A DNA stretch of 64,000 nt from Sediminibacillus albus (GCF_900101125.1 NZ_FNFL01000001.1:620001-684000), one strand, 5' to 3'; shown: positions 21,183 through 30,403, counted from the first letter of the stretch. Notes: a model not told the origin generated them from the letters alone. Numbers and translations: made by a program.

Positions 21183-23768
21183 TTTTATTTTTCTGCGGAA
21201 CAGCCAAACAAAAGCCAAAGCTGCCGATAATAGTGCAATTATGGCTGTTGTCCGTATATAAGGCGGATAATAGACAAAAGTTATGTCATTTTTTCCTGGC
21301 TCAATCGATGTGCCCAGAAACGCATAATTTGCTTTTTCTACCGACCGTCTCTCACCATTCACATATACCCGCCACCCCTTCTCGTAAGGAACAGGGATAG
21401 TCAAATAATGGTCATTTTTCATATTATTCAAATGGATGGAAATCTTATTACCGTTGATATCTGTGTCAGCTTGCGGTTGATCCTTGGACGCCGCCTGTTC
21501 CAGCAGTTGGTAGTCTTCTGCATACAAGTCGATATTTTTTAACGTATAGCTGCCTTCAGGAACCCTTAAGGATATGACTTCATTTTCTGGTACCCGGATG
21601 GTAATTTGATTTACATTTGTCCTGTAAATTGATTCCCGCGACTTTCTGCTCGTTCGAAAGTCGTTTACATGGAGCGGAAAAAGCGGCGCATGCTTATCAT
21701 TGTTTTTCAAATAAAACGACAAATAGTAATCTTTCACAGGAGCTTGTGGATTTCGCGGTTTGATATCTAAACCGCCGCTTTTTCCAGTTACCTCAAGCTG
21801 GTTAGCTTGGTAGCTCGCATTGACTGGTTTTATTTCTGCTTCATCAAGCAGATTTTTCACCGGATGAATGCCAGCGCTTTGTTCTGAAGGCTCCTTCAAA
21901 ATAATACCTTGAAGCATGGCATGCTCTCGTCCTAATACGGTCTTGCCTTCCAAATATTCTTCAGAATAAACCAAACTGGCGGTTCGGACAAAAGGAAGGG
22001 AGTTGTTGTTTCGATAGACAACGTAATTTTCGTTATCCATAAAACGCTCAAATCCATAAGGGATGTTTTTTTCTTTCTGTTTCTCATACATAATATATTT
22101 TCCGCCAAGTATGCTATGCAGGTTGGCCCGATCTCCAAAACCGGAATAACGGCTGACGCTCTCCCGTTTCATGTCAATTTCCAAATCATGATAATAAAAA
22201 AACAAGAGCTCTTCATTCAAAATGCTCGAATACACACTTAAACCAGGAAATTCCTGAATAATCGGTGTATTGTTCCTGCCGTCCGTTTTCCATTCGAGCC
22301 TCGCCAATGTACTGTCATCTTCCTCTAGCACCTCATTAATCAAGCTGCGCTGCTCTTGGGAATAATAATTTTCACTCAAGATGTATTCCTTTGTCGTAGT
22401 ATTAACATCCCCCGCCAGAAACAATTTATCATGCTGGAATTGATTGACTAATAGTAAATGGGAGACTAATACACCAAGTACTAAACAGGTAAAGCCCGTT
22501 TTCCGGCTAATTGTTACAGACGCTAAGGCTGCGAAAATTATTACACCTGCCCCAGCTATCATCAATAATGGCAAAGGCTTATGGAAATCGACTTTCGGAT
22601 CAAGCAAGTAAAATGCAGCATAGCAATAAAACGTCAAAACTGCTGCTGGCAGCAGTTCACGGATATCCGTTTTTCGAAATTGCTGCAAGCCAGCTGCAAC
22701 CGTTCCGCCAATAGCAAAAAAACCTAAATACTCAAATCGATGCTGGGGTGCAGACATGCCATTAAAGAAACTGGCTGCAAGCGGCACAAAATGCAAAATA
22801 CTGAACAATACAGCGAGTAATGCAAATAGCCGGAATAAGCGATCTTTATAAAATGAAAAAACAAATAACAGCAAAACGAAAATCGCCGGTATGATAAACA
22901 GGCGGCTGTTATACAAAATATTACTTGTTGCATCCAGCAATGGTACATACTGGTCATAAGCCGGCCTGTGGTTATGGAACAAGCCCCAGACAGACGGAAT
23001 AAATCCTATCGAACCGATGCCGAAACCTAACAAGCCAGCAGCGGCAAATATCTTTAATTGAGTGACCTTGGCAGCCTCTGTTTCCACAAGGGGCAGGAAC
23101 CATCGTAATACTATGTAAATTGCGATAAAGCAAAAGCTGATAAAAGCAAAATAAAAATTATCGATTAAGGCAATCGCCACAGCAGCAATAAACCAGCCAG
23201 GCCTTTGCTCTCTCATTATTTTTTCGGTACCGAGGACTAATAACGGAAGCCACAGAAACGCATCCCCAAAAAATTCCCAATAAGTAACATGGCGAAAATA
23301 CATCACAGATGAGCCGTATAATACCGCGCCAATAAAAGCATAATAGCTAGTTAATTTCATATAACGGAATGTTAGCGTCGTTATTACTAAAATCAGCGTC
23401 AGCCGTACAATACTAATAAAAATAGCTGCCTGGGCCCAAAACAACACATCAGGCTTTGGGATGATCGCCAATAATTCAAGCACATAAACGACTAACACGT
23501 TCATAAAGAAATAAACATTTATTCCATAATAATAAGCAAGTTGAGTGAAGGTACTTCCACCCAAACCGTATATATAGGAATAGAAAAGATTCCCTTTCGT
23601 CAATTGGTCATAAAGCATGCTTCGAAATGGAAGCATTTGCGACAGACCATCATTAGGGCCTGCCATATATACTCCCTGCCACCATTGATACAAAAAGAAT
23701 CCATGGGCAAGGACTGCAAAAAGGAAACTTATCAAGATCAGTTTCCACATTGATTGATTGTTTTTCAT
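21177..23768 (-). CDS. yfhO: YfhO-family membrane protein (GT-C-like)
   Basis: An 863-aa protein with roughly a dozen helices in the first two-thirds, a large extracytoplasmic region (about 500-830) and a final C-terminal helix followed by RRKIKK. This is the layout of Bacillus YfhO, the presumed transferase that moves sugar from undecaprenyl phosphate onto lipoteichoic acid outside the cell. The start at 23768 follows GGTGG; upstream codons overlap gtrA. It forms an operon with GtrA and a CsbB-like GT2, the three parts of a lipid-linked glycosylation system. Confidence 0.8.
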   Translation of the reverse strand: MKNNQSMWKLILISFLFAVLAHGFFLYQWWQGVYMAGPNDGLSQMLPFRSMLYDQLTKGNLFYSYIYGLGGSTFTQLAYYYGINVYFFMNVLVVYVLELLAIIPKPDVLFWAQAAIFISIVRLTLILVITTLTFRYMKLTSYYAFIGAVLYGSSVMYFRHVTYWEFFGDAFLWLPLLVLGTEKIMREQRPGWFIAAVAIALIDNFYFAFISFCFIAIYIVLRWFLPLVETEAAKVTQLKIFAAAGLLGFGIGSIGFIPSVWGLFHNHRPAYDQYVPLLDATSNILYNSRLFIIPAIFVLLLFVFSFYKDRLFRLFALLAVLFSILHFVPLAASFFNGMSAPQHRFEYLGFFAIGGTVAAGLQQFRKTDIRELLPAAVLTFYCYAAFYLLDPKVDFHKPLPLLMIAGAGVIIFAALASVTISRKTGFTCLVLGVLVSHLLLVNQFQHDKLFLAGDVNTTTKEYILSENYYSQEQRSLINEVLEEDDSTLARLEWKTDGRNNTPIIQEFPGLSVYSSILNEELLFFYYHDLEIDMKRESVSRYSGFGDRANLHSILGGKYIMYEKQKEKNIPYGFERFMDNENYVVYRNNNSLPFVRTASLVYSEEYLEGKTVLGREHAMLQGIILKEPSEQSAGIHPVKNLLDEAEIKPVNASYQANQLEVTGKSGGLDIKPRNPQAPVKDYYLSFYLKNNDKHAPLFPLHVNDFRTSRKSRESIYRTNVNQITIRVPENEVISLRVPEGSYTLKNIDLYAEDYQLLEQAASKDQPQADTDINGNKISIHLNNMKNDHYLTIPVPYEKGWRVYVNGERRSVEKANYAFLGTSIEPGKNDITFVYYPPYIRTTAIIALLSAALAFVWLFRRKIKK

Positions 23769-23779
23769 AACAGCCACCA

Positions 23780-24154
23780 TTACTTCTTTAAAATTTTGCT
23801 CGTAACTAGAAAAGTAATTGGAACAGTTAAAAACACTGCAGCTATCGGAGCTACATTTCCATTCCAATGGAGTACATCGACAAACATATAGACGAAACCA
23901 GAAGAAACCGACATATTGACCAGCTGTGTCAATGGAAACTGCAGAAATTTAGAAATTGTCGGCTTGACCTTGTAAGTAAAATAAACATTTAAGAAAAAGG
24001 AAATTATCAGGCTGATCATAAAGCCAATTATATGAGAAACCAGATAGTGCCAGTTGAAAATATTGTAGCAAAGTAGGTAGACTAGATAATAATTAACTGT
24101 ATTGACCCCGCCCACAATCACAAAGCGGATGAATTCGTTATTGAGCCGCTTCAT
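23780..24154 (-). CDS. GtrA/GtcA-family flippase-like protein
   Basis: A 124-aa protein with four transmembrane helices. RFVIVGGVNTVNYYLVYLLC at the N-terminus and the helix-III/IV layout are characteristic of GtrA. Proteins of this family are thought to flip undecaprenyl-phosphate-linked sugar. Its stop and start interlock with the flanking csbB-like and yfhO genes. Confidence 0.85.
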   Translation of the reverse strand: MKRLNNEFIRFVIVGGVNTVNYYLVYLLCYNIFNWHYLVSHIIGFMISLIISFFLNVYFTYKVKPTISKFLQFPLTQLVNMSVSSGFVYMFVDVLHWNGNVAPIAAVFLTVPITFLVTSKILKK

Positions 24155-25086
24155 TAAAGATCCCTGTCCATGTTTGTTTCTCTTATCAGGTAATGCGGCC
24201 TTCGCTTCGTTTCCGCATAAATTCTACCTACATATTCACCGATTATCCCGAGGCTGACCAGTTGAACACCGCCCAAAAATAAAACAGATGATATGATGGA
24301 AAAATAGCCTGGTACATCTACCCCTGTACGGATGATTTGGACGAGCATCACTAGTATGTACAATAAAGCGAGGCACATGATTATCAATCCGCCGTACAAA
24401 CAGACCCTCAGCGGCTTTTGGTTGAATGAAACGATTCCCTCAATCCCATAATTTATCAGTTTTTTATAAGACCACTTCGAATCTCCATTGTCCCGGACTT
24501 TATTGGAATAGTAAACCGTTTTTTGTTCAAAGCCAATCCAGGAAAACAACCCTTTCGAAAACCGGTTCCCTTCGGAAAGTTCCAGCACAGCTTCAACTGC
24601 TTTTCTGCTTAACAGGCGGAAATCACCTTCGCCATCTTTTAATTTAACATCTACCACCTGATCAATTATTTTATAGTAAATCTTTGTTAACAACGATCTT
24701 ACTTTCGAGTCGCCGTTGCGGTCTCGCTTGGCCACAACTTGGTCATACCCTTCCTGATACCCTTCCAGCAACTCACTGACTAGATATGTAGGATGTTGCA
24801 AGTCTGCATCCATGATAATAACAGCGTCTCCCCTGGCATGCCTTAATCCGGCGAGTAAAGCGGCCTCCTTCCCGAAATTCCTTGTGAAGGAAACGTACTT
24901 TACCTCCTCATGCGCAGCAGCTAATTGGTGAATTTGTTTAAAAGTATCATCTTCGCTCCCATCATCGATAAAAAGGATTTCATGATCCATTTTGGCTAAT
25001 TGTTCTTTTAAAGCCTGATAAATTAACGGGATGTTATATGATTCATTATAGGATGGAATTAATATGGATAGATAACAAGCCTTCAT
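24154..25086 (-). CDS. csbB: Undecaprenyl-phosphate glycosyltransferase (CsbB-like GT2)
   Basis: A 310-aa protein. N-terminal GT2 domain (LSILIPSYNESYNIP, the FIDDGSEDDTF nucleotide-binding Asp, IIMDADLQHP as DXD-like motif) is followed by two C-terminal helices (about 235-295), the DPM1/GtrB/CsbB pattern. It should attach a sugar (GlcNAc in Bacillus CsbB) to undecaprenyl phosphate on the cytoplasmic face. It is first in the csbB-gtrA-yfhO operon, and a sigma-B-like promoter lies upstream, as for csbB of B. subtilis. Confidence 0.82.
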   Translation of the reverse strand: MKACYLSILIPSYNESYNIPLIYQALKEQLAKMDHEILFIDDGSEDDTFKQIHQLAAAHEEVKYVSFTRNFGKEAALLAGLRHARGDAVIIMDADLQHPTYLVSELLEGYQEGYDQVVAKRDRNGDSKVRSLLTKIYYKIIDQVVDVKLKDGEGDFRLLSRKAVEAVLELSEGNRFSKGLFSWIGFEQKTVYYSNKVRDNGDSKWSYKKLINYGIEGIVSFNQKPLRVCLYGGLIIMCLALLYILVMLVQIIRTGVDVPGYFSIISSVLFLGGVQLVSLGIIGEYVGRIYAETKRRPHYLIRETNMDRDL

Positions 25087-25153
25087 TATGTTTCCTCCGT
25101 TATGTGGTGATTGATTGTATCAGTAATTACAGCTTAAGTAACCCTCTAGTGAT

Positions 25154-25179
25154 ATACCCAATTACTATTAGCAATAATC
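25154..25179 (-). promoter_or_regulatory. Candidate sigma-B promoter for csbB operon
   Basis: Minus strand: GATTAT (25179-25174), a 14-bp spacer and GGGTAT (25159-25154). The -10 matches the sigma-B consensus fully and the -35 matches 4 of 6 (GTTTAA). It lies about 70 bp upstream of the csbB start. Confidence 0.5.
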
Positions 25180-25297
25180 CTCGGGGAGCTTCATGTAGCT
25201 TTTACTTATTCCTGAATAACGTGATACGTTTTTATGATAAACCTTGGCGTATAAAAATGAAATAGTAAATTACATATTTTTCTAGTGAGGAACTTTA

Positions 25298-25423
25298 ATG
25301 ATGATTGCCAATACATACAATTTTGGAAAAGAGGGATCTGCGCCGGATGATATGCAGGCAATAAAGGAAGAAGTAAAATCAGAAATGAAAGAAGAACTAA
25401 TCATTTTAAATCCTGCCTTATAA
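25298..25423 (+). CDS. Small hypothetical protein (41 aa)
   Basis: A short frame with a GTGAGGA ribosome binding site and its own terminator directly after. The product is acidic and probably helical (DDMQAIKEEVKSEMKEELIIL). No family recognised. Accepted because ribosome binding site, start and terminator line up. Confidence 0.5.
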   Translation: MMIANTYNFGKEGSAPDDMQAIKEEVKSEMKEELIILNPAL

Positions 25424-25425
25424 AA

Positions 25426-25464
25426 GGACGGTCCACCTTCACATAAGATGGACCGCCCTCTTTT
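25426..25464. terminator. Bidirectional terminator
   Basis: GGACGGTCCA pairs with TGGACCGCCC (one mismatch), followed by TCTTTT on the plus strand; A-rich on the other side. Sits between the 41-aa gene and the convergent CAP gene. Confidence 0.7.
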
Positions 25465-26209
25465 ACTTTTGGATAAACATCTGAGTCCAGTAATTGCCGT
25501 CAGACTCAAAACCTACCCCAATATGGGTAAGATTTTCATTTAAAATGTTTTTTCTGTGGCCGGAACTATTCATCCAGCCTTCCACCACAGCCTCTGCTGA
25601 CTGCTGTCCAGAGGCGATATTTTCCGCTGCCGATTGATAATCTACACCGAACTGCTGCATCATATCAAAAGGAGAACCATAGGTTGGAGAAGTGTGGGAA
25701 AAATAATTATTTTCCGCCATATCCTCCGATTTCGCTTGTGCTACCTCAGAAAGCTCTGCATCCCCCTGTAATTCACCCAGGCCATTATTCCTTCTTTCAA
25801 TATTTGTCAGTCGGATTACTTCCTGTTGAATGTCACCGATTTCCTGATTTCCCGTACCTTGTTCTGTCTGCTGCTGGTTGTTTTGTTGATTGTTTTGCTG
25901 ATTGTTTTGCTGATTGTTTTGCTGGTTATTCTGTCGGAAATCCTGTTGGGTGTCCTGATCTGCTCCTCTTTGAAAAGGACTGTCCCGATAATTCGGGTAT
26001 TGGCTCTGGCGGCCGGGGTTCAAGGAGATCTGAAACCTGCCTTCTTCATTATTGGCGTCTTCATTGGTTTGCGGGTTGTTCCCATTAAAGCCTACTTCGC
26101 GGTAATTCATTGTATCGCTATTGTTTTGGGCTTCCTGGTTATCCGTATTGCATCCAGATAATCCGCCTGCCAGAACAGCTGCAGCTACGGTTAATAATGT
26201 TTTTTTCAT
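25463..26209 (-). CDS. CAP/SCP-domain lipoprotein
   Basis: A 248-aa protein. Its lipoprotein signal has the lipobox LSGC (Cys about residue 20). A low-complexity linker follows, with five NNQQ-type repeats (about residues 93-115). The C-terminal CAP domain (about 125-245) includes RLTNIERRNNGLGEL, NNYFSHTSPTYGSPF, AENIASG and GHRKNILN. It is similar to Bacillus YkwD-type proteins, which are linked to the cell surface or sporulation. Biochemical role unknown. Confidence 0.85.
   Translation of the reverse strand: MKKTLLTVAAAVLAGGLSGCNTDNQEAQNNSDTMNYREVGFNGNNPQTNEDANNEEGRFQISLNPGRQSQYPNYRDSPFQRGADQDTQQDFRQNNQQNNQQNNQQNNQQNNQQQTEQGTGNQEIGDIQQEVIRLTNIERRNNGLGELQGDAELSEVAQAKSEDMAENNYFSHTSPTYGSPFDMMQQFGVDYQSAAENIASGQQSAEAVVEGWMNSSGHRKNILNENLTHIGVGFESDGNYWTQMFIQK
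25875..25934. repeat. 12-bp tandem repeat encoding NNQQ units
   Basis: Five near-identical 12-bp units (consensus TGATTGTTTTGC on the plus strand) inside the CAP lipoprotein gene. They are prone to copy-number change and would vary linker length. Confidence 0.85.
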
Positions 26210-26552
26210 TTAATAACCTCCATTATTTTAAGCTGTGGCCTCATTAATATTTGCAGATTAGCTTAAAACATTCATTGCTGGTCTGATAGCCGGCTATAGG
26301 GAGCCCGGCTGCCTTTCCGGCAAAAAAGGTATTTTTTTACATAGCATCTTCATCGTTTTACACAGCTTTCAATCACTTTTATTGTTTTTAGGGAAGGAAT
26401 AAAAATTTGAGAAAATGTCTGAAAAAATTCTTCTACATCCGGCTATAGGAGAACAGTTCGTTTGAAGCCAATAAAAAAACGCCTTTCAAGGGTTGCGGAT
26501 ACAAGCAATTGCTTGTCCTCTCACCTGAAAAGACGCTGTTTTAAGCCGGCAA
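26210..26552. other. Intergenic region with GC-rich repeats and fabI terminator
   Basis: No gene seen. It carries the upstream region of the CAP gene. A GC-rich segment at about 26290-26330 has several CCGG-containing inverted repeats. The 11-mer CCGGCTATAGG occurs twice, about 150 bp apart. The fabI terminator lies at 26472-26540. Confidence 0.5.
26472..26540 (-). terminator. Terminator of fabI
   Basis: On the minus strand GCGTCTTTTCAGG pairs imperfectly with CCCTTGAAAGGCG and is followed by a run of seven T. Directly after the fabI stop. Confidence 0.6.
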
Positions 26553-27332
26553 CTATGCCATTATATTATAACCTGAGTCAACATGGACGATTTCACCTGT
26601 CACTCCCCTGGACACAGGACTTAGCATTATCATTGACATATCTCCGACTTCTTCCTGGGTCACATTTCTTTTTAACGGAGCTCTTGTTTCTATGTCATGG
26701 AGCATTTGATTGAATGACGGTATCCCCTTGGCCGCCAATGTCCGAATCGGCCCAGCGGAAATGGCATTAACGCGGATATTGTCTGCACCTAAATCGAGTG
26801 CAAGATACTTTACGGATGCCTCTAGCGATGCTTTGGCGATCCCCATGACTTTATAGCCATCGAGCACTCGCTCGCCACCAAGAGCGGTCATCGTGATAAT
26901 CGAACCGCCCTCTGCCATAAAGGGTTTCGCTTCTCTTGCCACGGCGACCAGTGAATAGGCACTAGTATCCTGAGCAAAGGCGTAGCCGCTGCGGGAAGTA
27001 TCAACGAAGTCTGCTTTCAAGTCCTCTGCATGGGCAAAAGCAATCGAATGTACAACACCATAAATCGCCCCTGCCTTATCATTTATTTCGGCAAAAGCTT
27101 GCTTAATGCTTTCATCCTCATTGATGTCACAAGCAACTATATGCTCAGCAGCAATTCCTGATTTAGCTAACAGCTTGGTCAGTTTCTGCAGAGACCGTTC
27201 CTTCCGGTATGTAAATGTCAGTTTTGCCCCAGCTTGATGAAGCGACTTAGCCACTCCCCAGGCAAGACTCCGTTCGTTCGCAACTCCCATAATTACAATA
27301 TTTTTACCTTTTAGCTTCAATATATCTTCCAT
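26553..27332 (-). CDS. fabI: Enoyl-[acyl-carrier-protein] reductase (FabI)
   Basis: A 259-aa SDR-family reductase that completes each fatty-acid elongation cycle with NAD(P)H. GVANERSLAWGVAKSL (cofactor loop), HSIAFA and the catalytic Tyr/Lys in ERVLDGYKVMGIAKASLE (Y-x6-K) are present. The ATG at 27332 is preceded by GGAGG; a further 5' extension in frame has no signal. Monocistronic. Confidence 0.94.
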   Translation of the reverse strand: MEDILKLKGKNIVIMGVANERSLAWGVAKSLHQAGAKLTFTYRKERSLQKLTKLLAKSGIAAEHIVACDINEDESIKQAFAEINDKAGAIYGVVHSIAFAHAEDLKADFVDTSRSGYAFAQDTSAYSLVAVAREAKPFMAEGGSIITMTALGGERVLDGYKVMGIAKASLEASVKYLALDLGADNIRVNAISAGPIRTLAAKGIPSFNQMLHDIETRAPLKRNVTQEEVGDMSMIMLSPVSRGVTGEIVHVDSGYNIMA

Positions 27333-27404
27333 AGTATCCTCCAGTAAAATAGATTCACTCCTATCATACAATACTCCAATCGAAGAAAAAACAGCAGTGC
27401 TGAA

Positions 27405-27665
27405 TTATCTATCCCCAGCAGTTGGCAGGTATTTTGTGAAATATCCAGCCATCAGCAGTAATATCATGGTGATAAGCCAGCTAATGATTCCTAAAAGTTC
27501 AAATAAAATTGCTGCCATGTTAATAACAGCCATTAGATAAAAACAAACCGGCGTTAAATAACTTTTTATTCCTATGTTTTGATACCCTTTACTTTTTTTA
27601 TAAACGATAAAAATGGATACAGCTATGCTGATAATAAAGGTTATTACCATAAGGATTAGTTGCAT
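27405..27665 (-). CDS. Small membrane protein, unknown
   Basis: An 86-aa protein with three hydrophobic segments. No family recognised. It lies between fabI and another membrane protein on the same strand. Confidence 0.5.
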   Translation of the reverse strand: MQLILMVITFIISIAVSIFIVYKKSKGYQNIGIKSYLTPVCFYLMAVINMAAILFELLGIISWLITMILLLMAGYFTKYLPTAGDR

Positions 27666-27710
27666 CGGAATTTCCCTTCAGCAGTCGATTTCCTGCAGTT
27701 TTTCAAGTCC

Positions 27711-28295
27711 TTAAATAAAGAGAACCACGGCGGAAAGGGCTAAAAATAAAATGAATACAGCTAACAAAATGCCAAAAATAATTCTTGCAAAAAAATTACG
27801 ACCGGCGTAACTTTTCCATGTGCCTTGAGAAGATTTATCTACTTTTCTCGCACGCAAAACAAGACCAACATTTGCTGCAACCAGTAATACAGCTAATAGT
27901 GGCAGCATATAAAATGTCAGAAAATCAGCATCAGCATGATACGTTGAATCGATTCTGATACTGCTCCACTGCCAGAAGAATAACATTCCGAGCACAAGGT
28001 TCGTGATGCCAGCCAGCCGTGTTTCAATTTTCCACTCCGTGCCTAGCTGTTTCCGTTCATAGTCTCTCAGCTGTCTGGACCAGTTAAATACGTGTAGATT
28101 TTTTCTAATTGATAAAAGCATCATGATTCCACTTAATAGTAATAAACAGCCGGCAACAAGTTGAATATGACTGAGGATAACCTGATAAGACATTAAATAA
28201 AAAAGGATACCACTTGCCAGAATGATACTTATATTCATCCAAAAAAATTGTTTTTTCCGTAATTCTCTTATCGATTCGATTGCAAGCCCTCCCAT
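27711..28295 (-). CDS. Membrane protein, unknown
   Basis: A 194-aa protein with about five to six predicted helices and a basic cytoplasmic segment (RNLHVFNWSRQLRDYERKQ) between helix pairs. It may be co-transcribed with the 86-aa membrane protein (45-bp gap). Function not recognised. Confidence 0.6.
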   Translation of the reverse strand: MGGLAIESIRELRKKQFFWMNISIILASGILFYLMSYQVILSHIQLVAGCLLLLSGIMMLLSIRKNLHVFNWSRQLRDYERKQLGTEWKIETRLAGITNLVLGMLFFWQWSSIRIDSTYHADADFLTFYMLPLLAVLLVAANVGLVLRARKVDKSSQGTWKSYAGRNFFARIIFGILLAVFILFLALSAVVLFI

Positions 28296-28424
28296 ATAGT
28301 GGATATATGTTACACATGATTAAATTGGTTCAAAAAAATGTACACTTTTCCAATTATTACTTGGGCTTGGTACAAATACAAAAGATGGTTATGCTAAAGG
28401 TAAAACGCGATGGAGGTACAATAC

Positions 28425-29213
28425 ATGAAGTGTTTGGCTCTGTTATTTTTCTTCGGTGCAATCTCACTCCCAATTAACTCCCAACAACCTTTGGCGCTCT
28501 CGATCAAATCTGTGGAGGAGCCAGCACACCCTGGCAGTATTATTATCGGTACCAAGCCGGTAAAAGAAAAAACGGATTTCGTAAAAATCGATCTTGAAAT
28601 CCCTGTCATTAATGGGCTAGCCGAGCGAAAATTCGAAAAAAAGTTGAATAATAGAATCAAAAAACAGGCAATGAAAGCTAAGACCGCTATTATCACCGCA
28701 GCCAAACAGGCAGAGAAAGAAGCAGAAATACAGGATAGAAAATTCCGTCCATACGAGCTTAACATAGATTACAGTGTTAAAAATACCGAACAATTACTCT
28801 CCTTCACCGTTTCCACTTACACTTTTACCGGTGGGGCCCACGGCACAACAGCTACAGAATACTACAATATTGACATAGCGGAAAGTAAAAATATTACTCT
28901 TGGTGATTTATTTTCTCCAAACAGCAATTATAAGCAAACGATCTCCGAGAACATTAAACAACAAATCAGAGGCCAGGAGGCTGCTGAAGAGGGGGTGTAT
29001 TTTAAACCGGATAATCCCTTCACCGGAGCTTTAGCGTTTCAATCCATATCCAAAGATCAGTTATTTTACATTGAAGATAGCAGCATAGTAATTGCCTTTT
29101 CCCAATATGAGATTGCTCCCGGATCGATGGGCGAACCCGTTTTTAAAATACCGTTCACAATGTTGAAGGAACAACTAAGAAATAAATACACCCCTTCATT
29201 GGAAGGTTTTTAA
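28425..29213 (+). CDS. Exported DUF4163/DUF3298 (RsiV-like) domain protein
   Basis: A 262-aa protein: signal peptide (MKCLALLFFFGAISL), then a DUF4163-like part (about 55-150, with FTVSTYTFTGGAHGTT, the family's hallmark GGAH) and a C-terminal DUF3298 part (about 170-260, FSQYEIAPGSMGEP). In RsiV this pair of domains binds lysozyme, but this protein lacks a cytoplasmic anti-sigma region, so it is a free secreted relative. The ATG at 28425 follows GGAGG by 8 nt. Confidence 0.78.
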   Translation: MKCLALLFFFGAISLPINSQQPLALSIKSVEEPAHPGSIIIGTKPVKEKTDFVKIDLEIPVINGLAERKFEKKLNNRIKKQAMKAKTAIITAAKQAEKEAEIQDRKFRPYELNIDYSVKNTEQLLSFTVSTYTFTGGAHGTTATEYYNIDIAESKNITLGDLFSPNSNYKQTISENIKQQIRGQEAAEEGVYFKPDNPFTGALAFQSISKDQLFYIEDSSIVIAFSQYEIAPGSMGEPVFKIPFTMLKEQLRNKYTPSLEGF

Positions 29214-29348
29214 AACCGATTAAAAAACTCCAGGAGCTGTCTTTTCATTTCAGGAATATAAGCCTATGAAAAAGCTTGTAATCTACTGCCGTTTAACATA
29301 AGATATGGAATAACTATCCAAAAAGTATATGGCAAAAGGATGAGAGCG

Positions 29349-29894
29349 ATGGCATTTCCTGTGTTGGAGACGAATAGGATGAAATTAATTGAAATTGGCT
29401 CGGAGTATACCGACGGTTATTTTGAAATCATGTCCAGGGAGAAGGTCACCAGGTATTATGGAATGAACCGTCTGACTGATCGGGACCAAGCGGAGGAGAT
29501 GATTCGTTCCTTCAGCGAGACCTTTAAGAGCAATCGCGGAATTAGATGGGGACTTATACTTAAAGATACAAGGAAGTTCATTGGTACAATCGGTTTAAAT
29601 AACCTAAGCACATACAGCAAGAAAGCCGAAATTGGTTACGAGCTTCATCCGGATTTTTGGAGAAATGGCTATATCTCTGAAGCAATTAATGAAGTATTGG
29701 CATATAGTTACGAAATACTGGACTTATACAGAATCGGGGCGGTAACATTTCCGCAAAATGATGCTTCAAATCATTTACTGGTAAAGCTCGGGTTCGAAAA
29801 AGAGGGGAAACTACGAGGATATTTGTACCAAAATGGTCGATCGCATGATGCTTTTATCTTTTCCTATTTAAAAACAGATTGGGAACAACGCTAA
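29349..29894 (+). CDS. GNAT acetyltransferase, RimJ/RimL-like
   Basis: A 181-aa protein. GNAT fold with the acetyl-CoA loop region (YELHPDFWRNGYISEAINEVLAY) and a C-terminal NxxSNHLLVKLGFEKEGKLRGY stretch typical of the ribosomal-protein acetyltransferase type. The substrate is not deducible. The ATG at 29349 is 9 nt after AAAGG. A terminator overlaps its last codons. Confidence 0.8.
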   Translation: MAFPVLETNRMKLIEIGSEYTDGYFEIMSREKVTRYYGMNRLTDRDQAEEMIRSFSETFKSNRGIRWGLILKDTRKFIGTIGLNNLSTYSKKAEIGYELHPDFWRNGYISEAINEVLAYSYEILDLYRIGAVTFPQNDASNHLLVKLGFEKEGKLRGYLYQNGRSHDAFIFSYLKTDWEQR

Positions 29895-29922
29895 TAAGCG
29901 TTCATTCCCAATCTGTTTTATT
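29872..29922. terminator. Bidirectional terminator
   Basis: AAACAGATTGGGAA and TTCCCAATCTGTTT pair perfectly around a 20-nt loop that contains its own small hairpin. It overlaps the 3' end of the GNAT gene and also serves the convergent small membrane gene. Confidence 0.8.
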
Positions 29923-29926
29923 AAAG

Positions 29927-30136
29927 TCAAAAGATGAATATCCACCATAAATACATACTCAAAAAAACAGCCATCCCTACTAAGGCACTCTTCACTTCAT
30001 ACGGTAGCCGATTAGGAATAAAATGTAACGGCAGACCAATTAACAAGCCAGCTCCAGCCATAAATAATAATAAATAAAGGAACATTCCAAGAAAATTGTC
30101 GACTGGTAAATTCATCGATTCTATTATGTATGTCAT
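29927..30136 (-). CDS. Small membrane protein, unknown
   Basis: A 69-aa protein with two strong hydrophobic helices (residues about 15-40 and 48-68) and a good AGGTGG site. No family recognised. Confidence 0.55.
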   Translation of the reverse strand: MTYIIESMNLPVDNFLGMFLYLLLFMAGAGLLIGLPLHFIPNRLPYEVKSALVGMAVFLSMYLWWIFIF

Positions 30137-30235
30137 TTTTCCACCTGCTTTGCTAATATGCTATCTATCTCATATTCCATACAAAACCCGATATTCCTGC
30201 AATTTCTTTACGATGTTTAACAGGTTAAGAAACAA

Positions 30236-30278
30236 GCAAAAAGCACTGGGATCTGTAGAAGAAACCGGTGCTTCCTGT
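30236..30278 (-). terminator. Terminator downstream of selA
   Basis: Minus strand: AAGCACCGG and CCAGTGCTT pair around a 15-nt loop, followed by TTTGCTTG. It is the first stem-loop after the selA stop. Confidence 0.55.
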
Positions 30279-30403
30279 TTCAATTAAACCGTTTTATTTA
30301 TTCAATAGCAGGTTTGTGCTCACTTTACCCCTTTGATTCAGCAGTAAAACATGGTTGGGGACACCATTTTTAACATCTCAAAAATGTTCAACGAGAAATC
30401 GTT

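Noticed and set aside
25282-25509. 75-codon minus-strand frame opposite the 41-aa gene
   Set aside because: It spans the terminator and the end of the CAP gene; the opposite frame has better signals.
25875-25934. Short tandem repeat considered as a CRISPR-like array
   Set aside because: Units are contiguous 12-mers without spacers and encode NNQQ within a protein gene.
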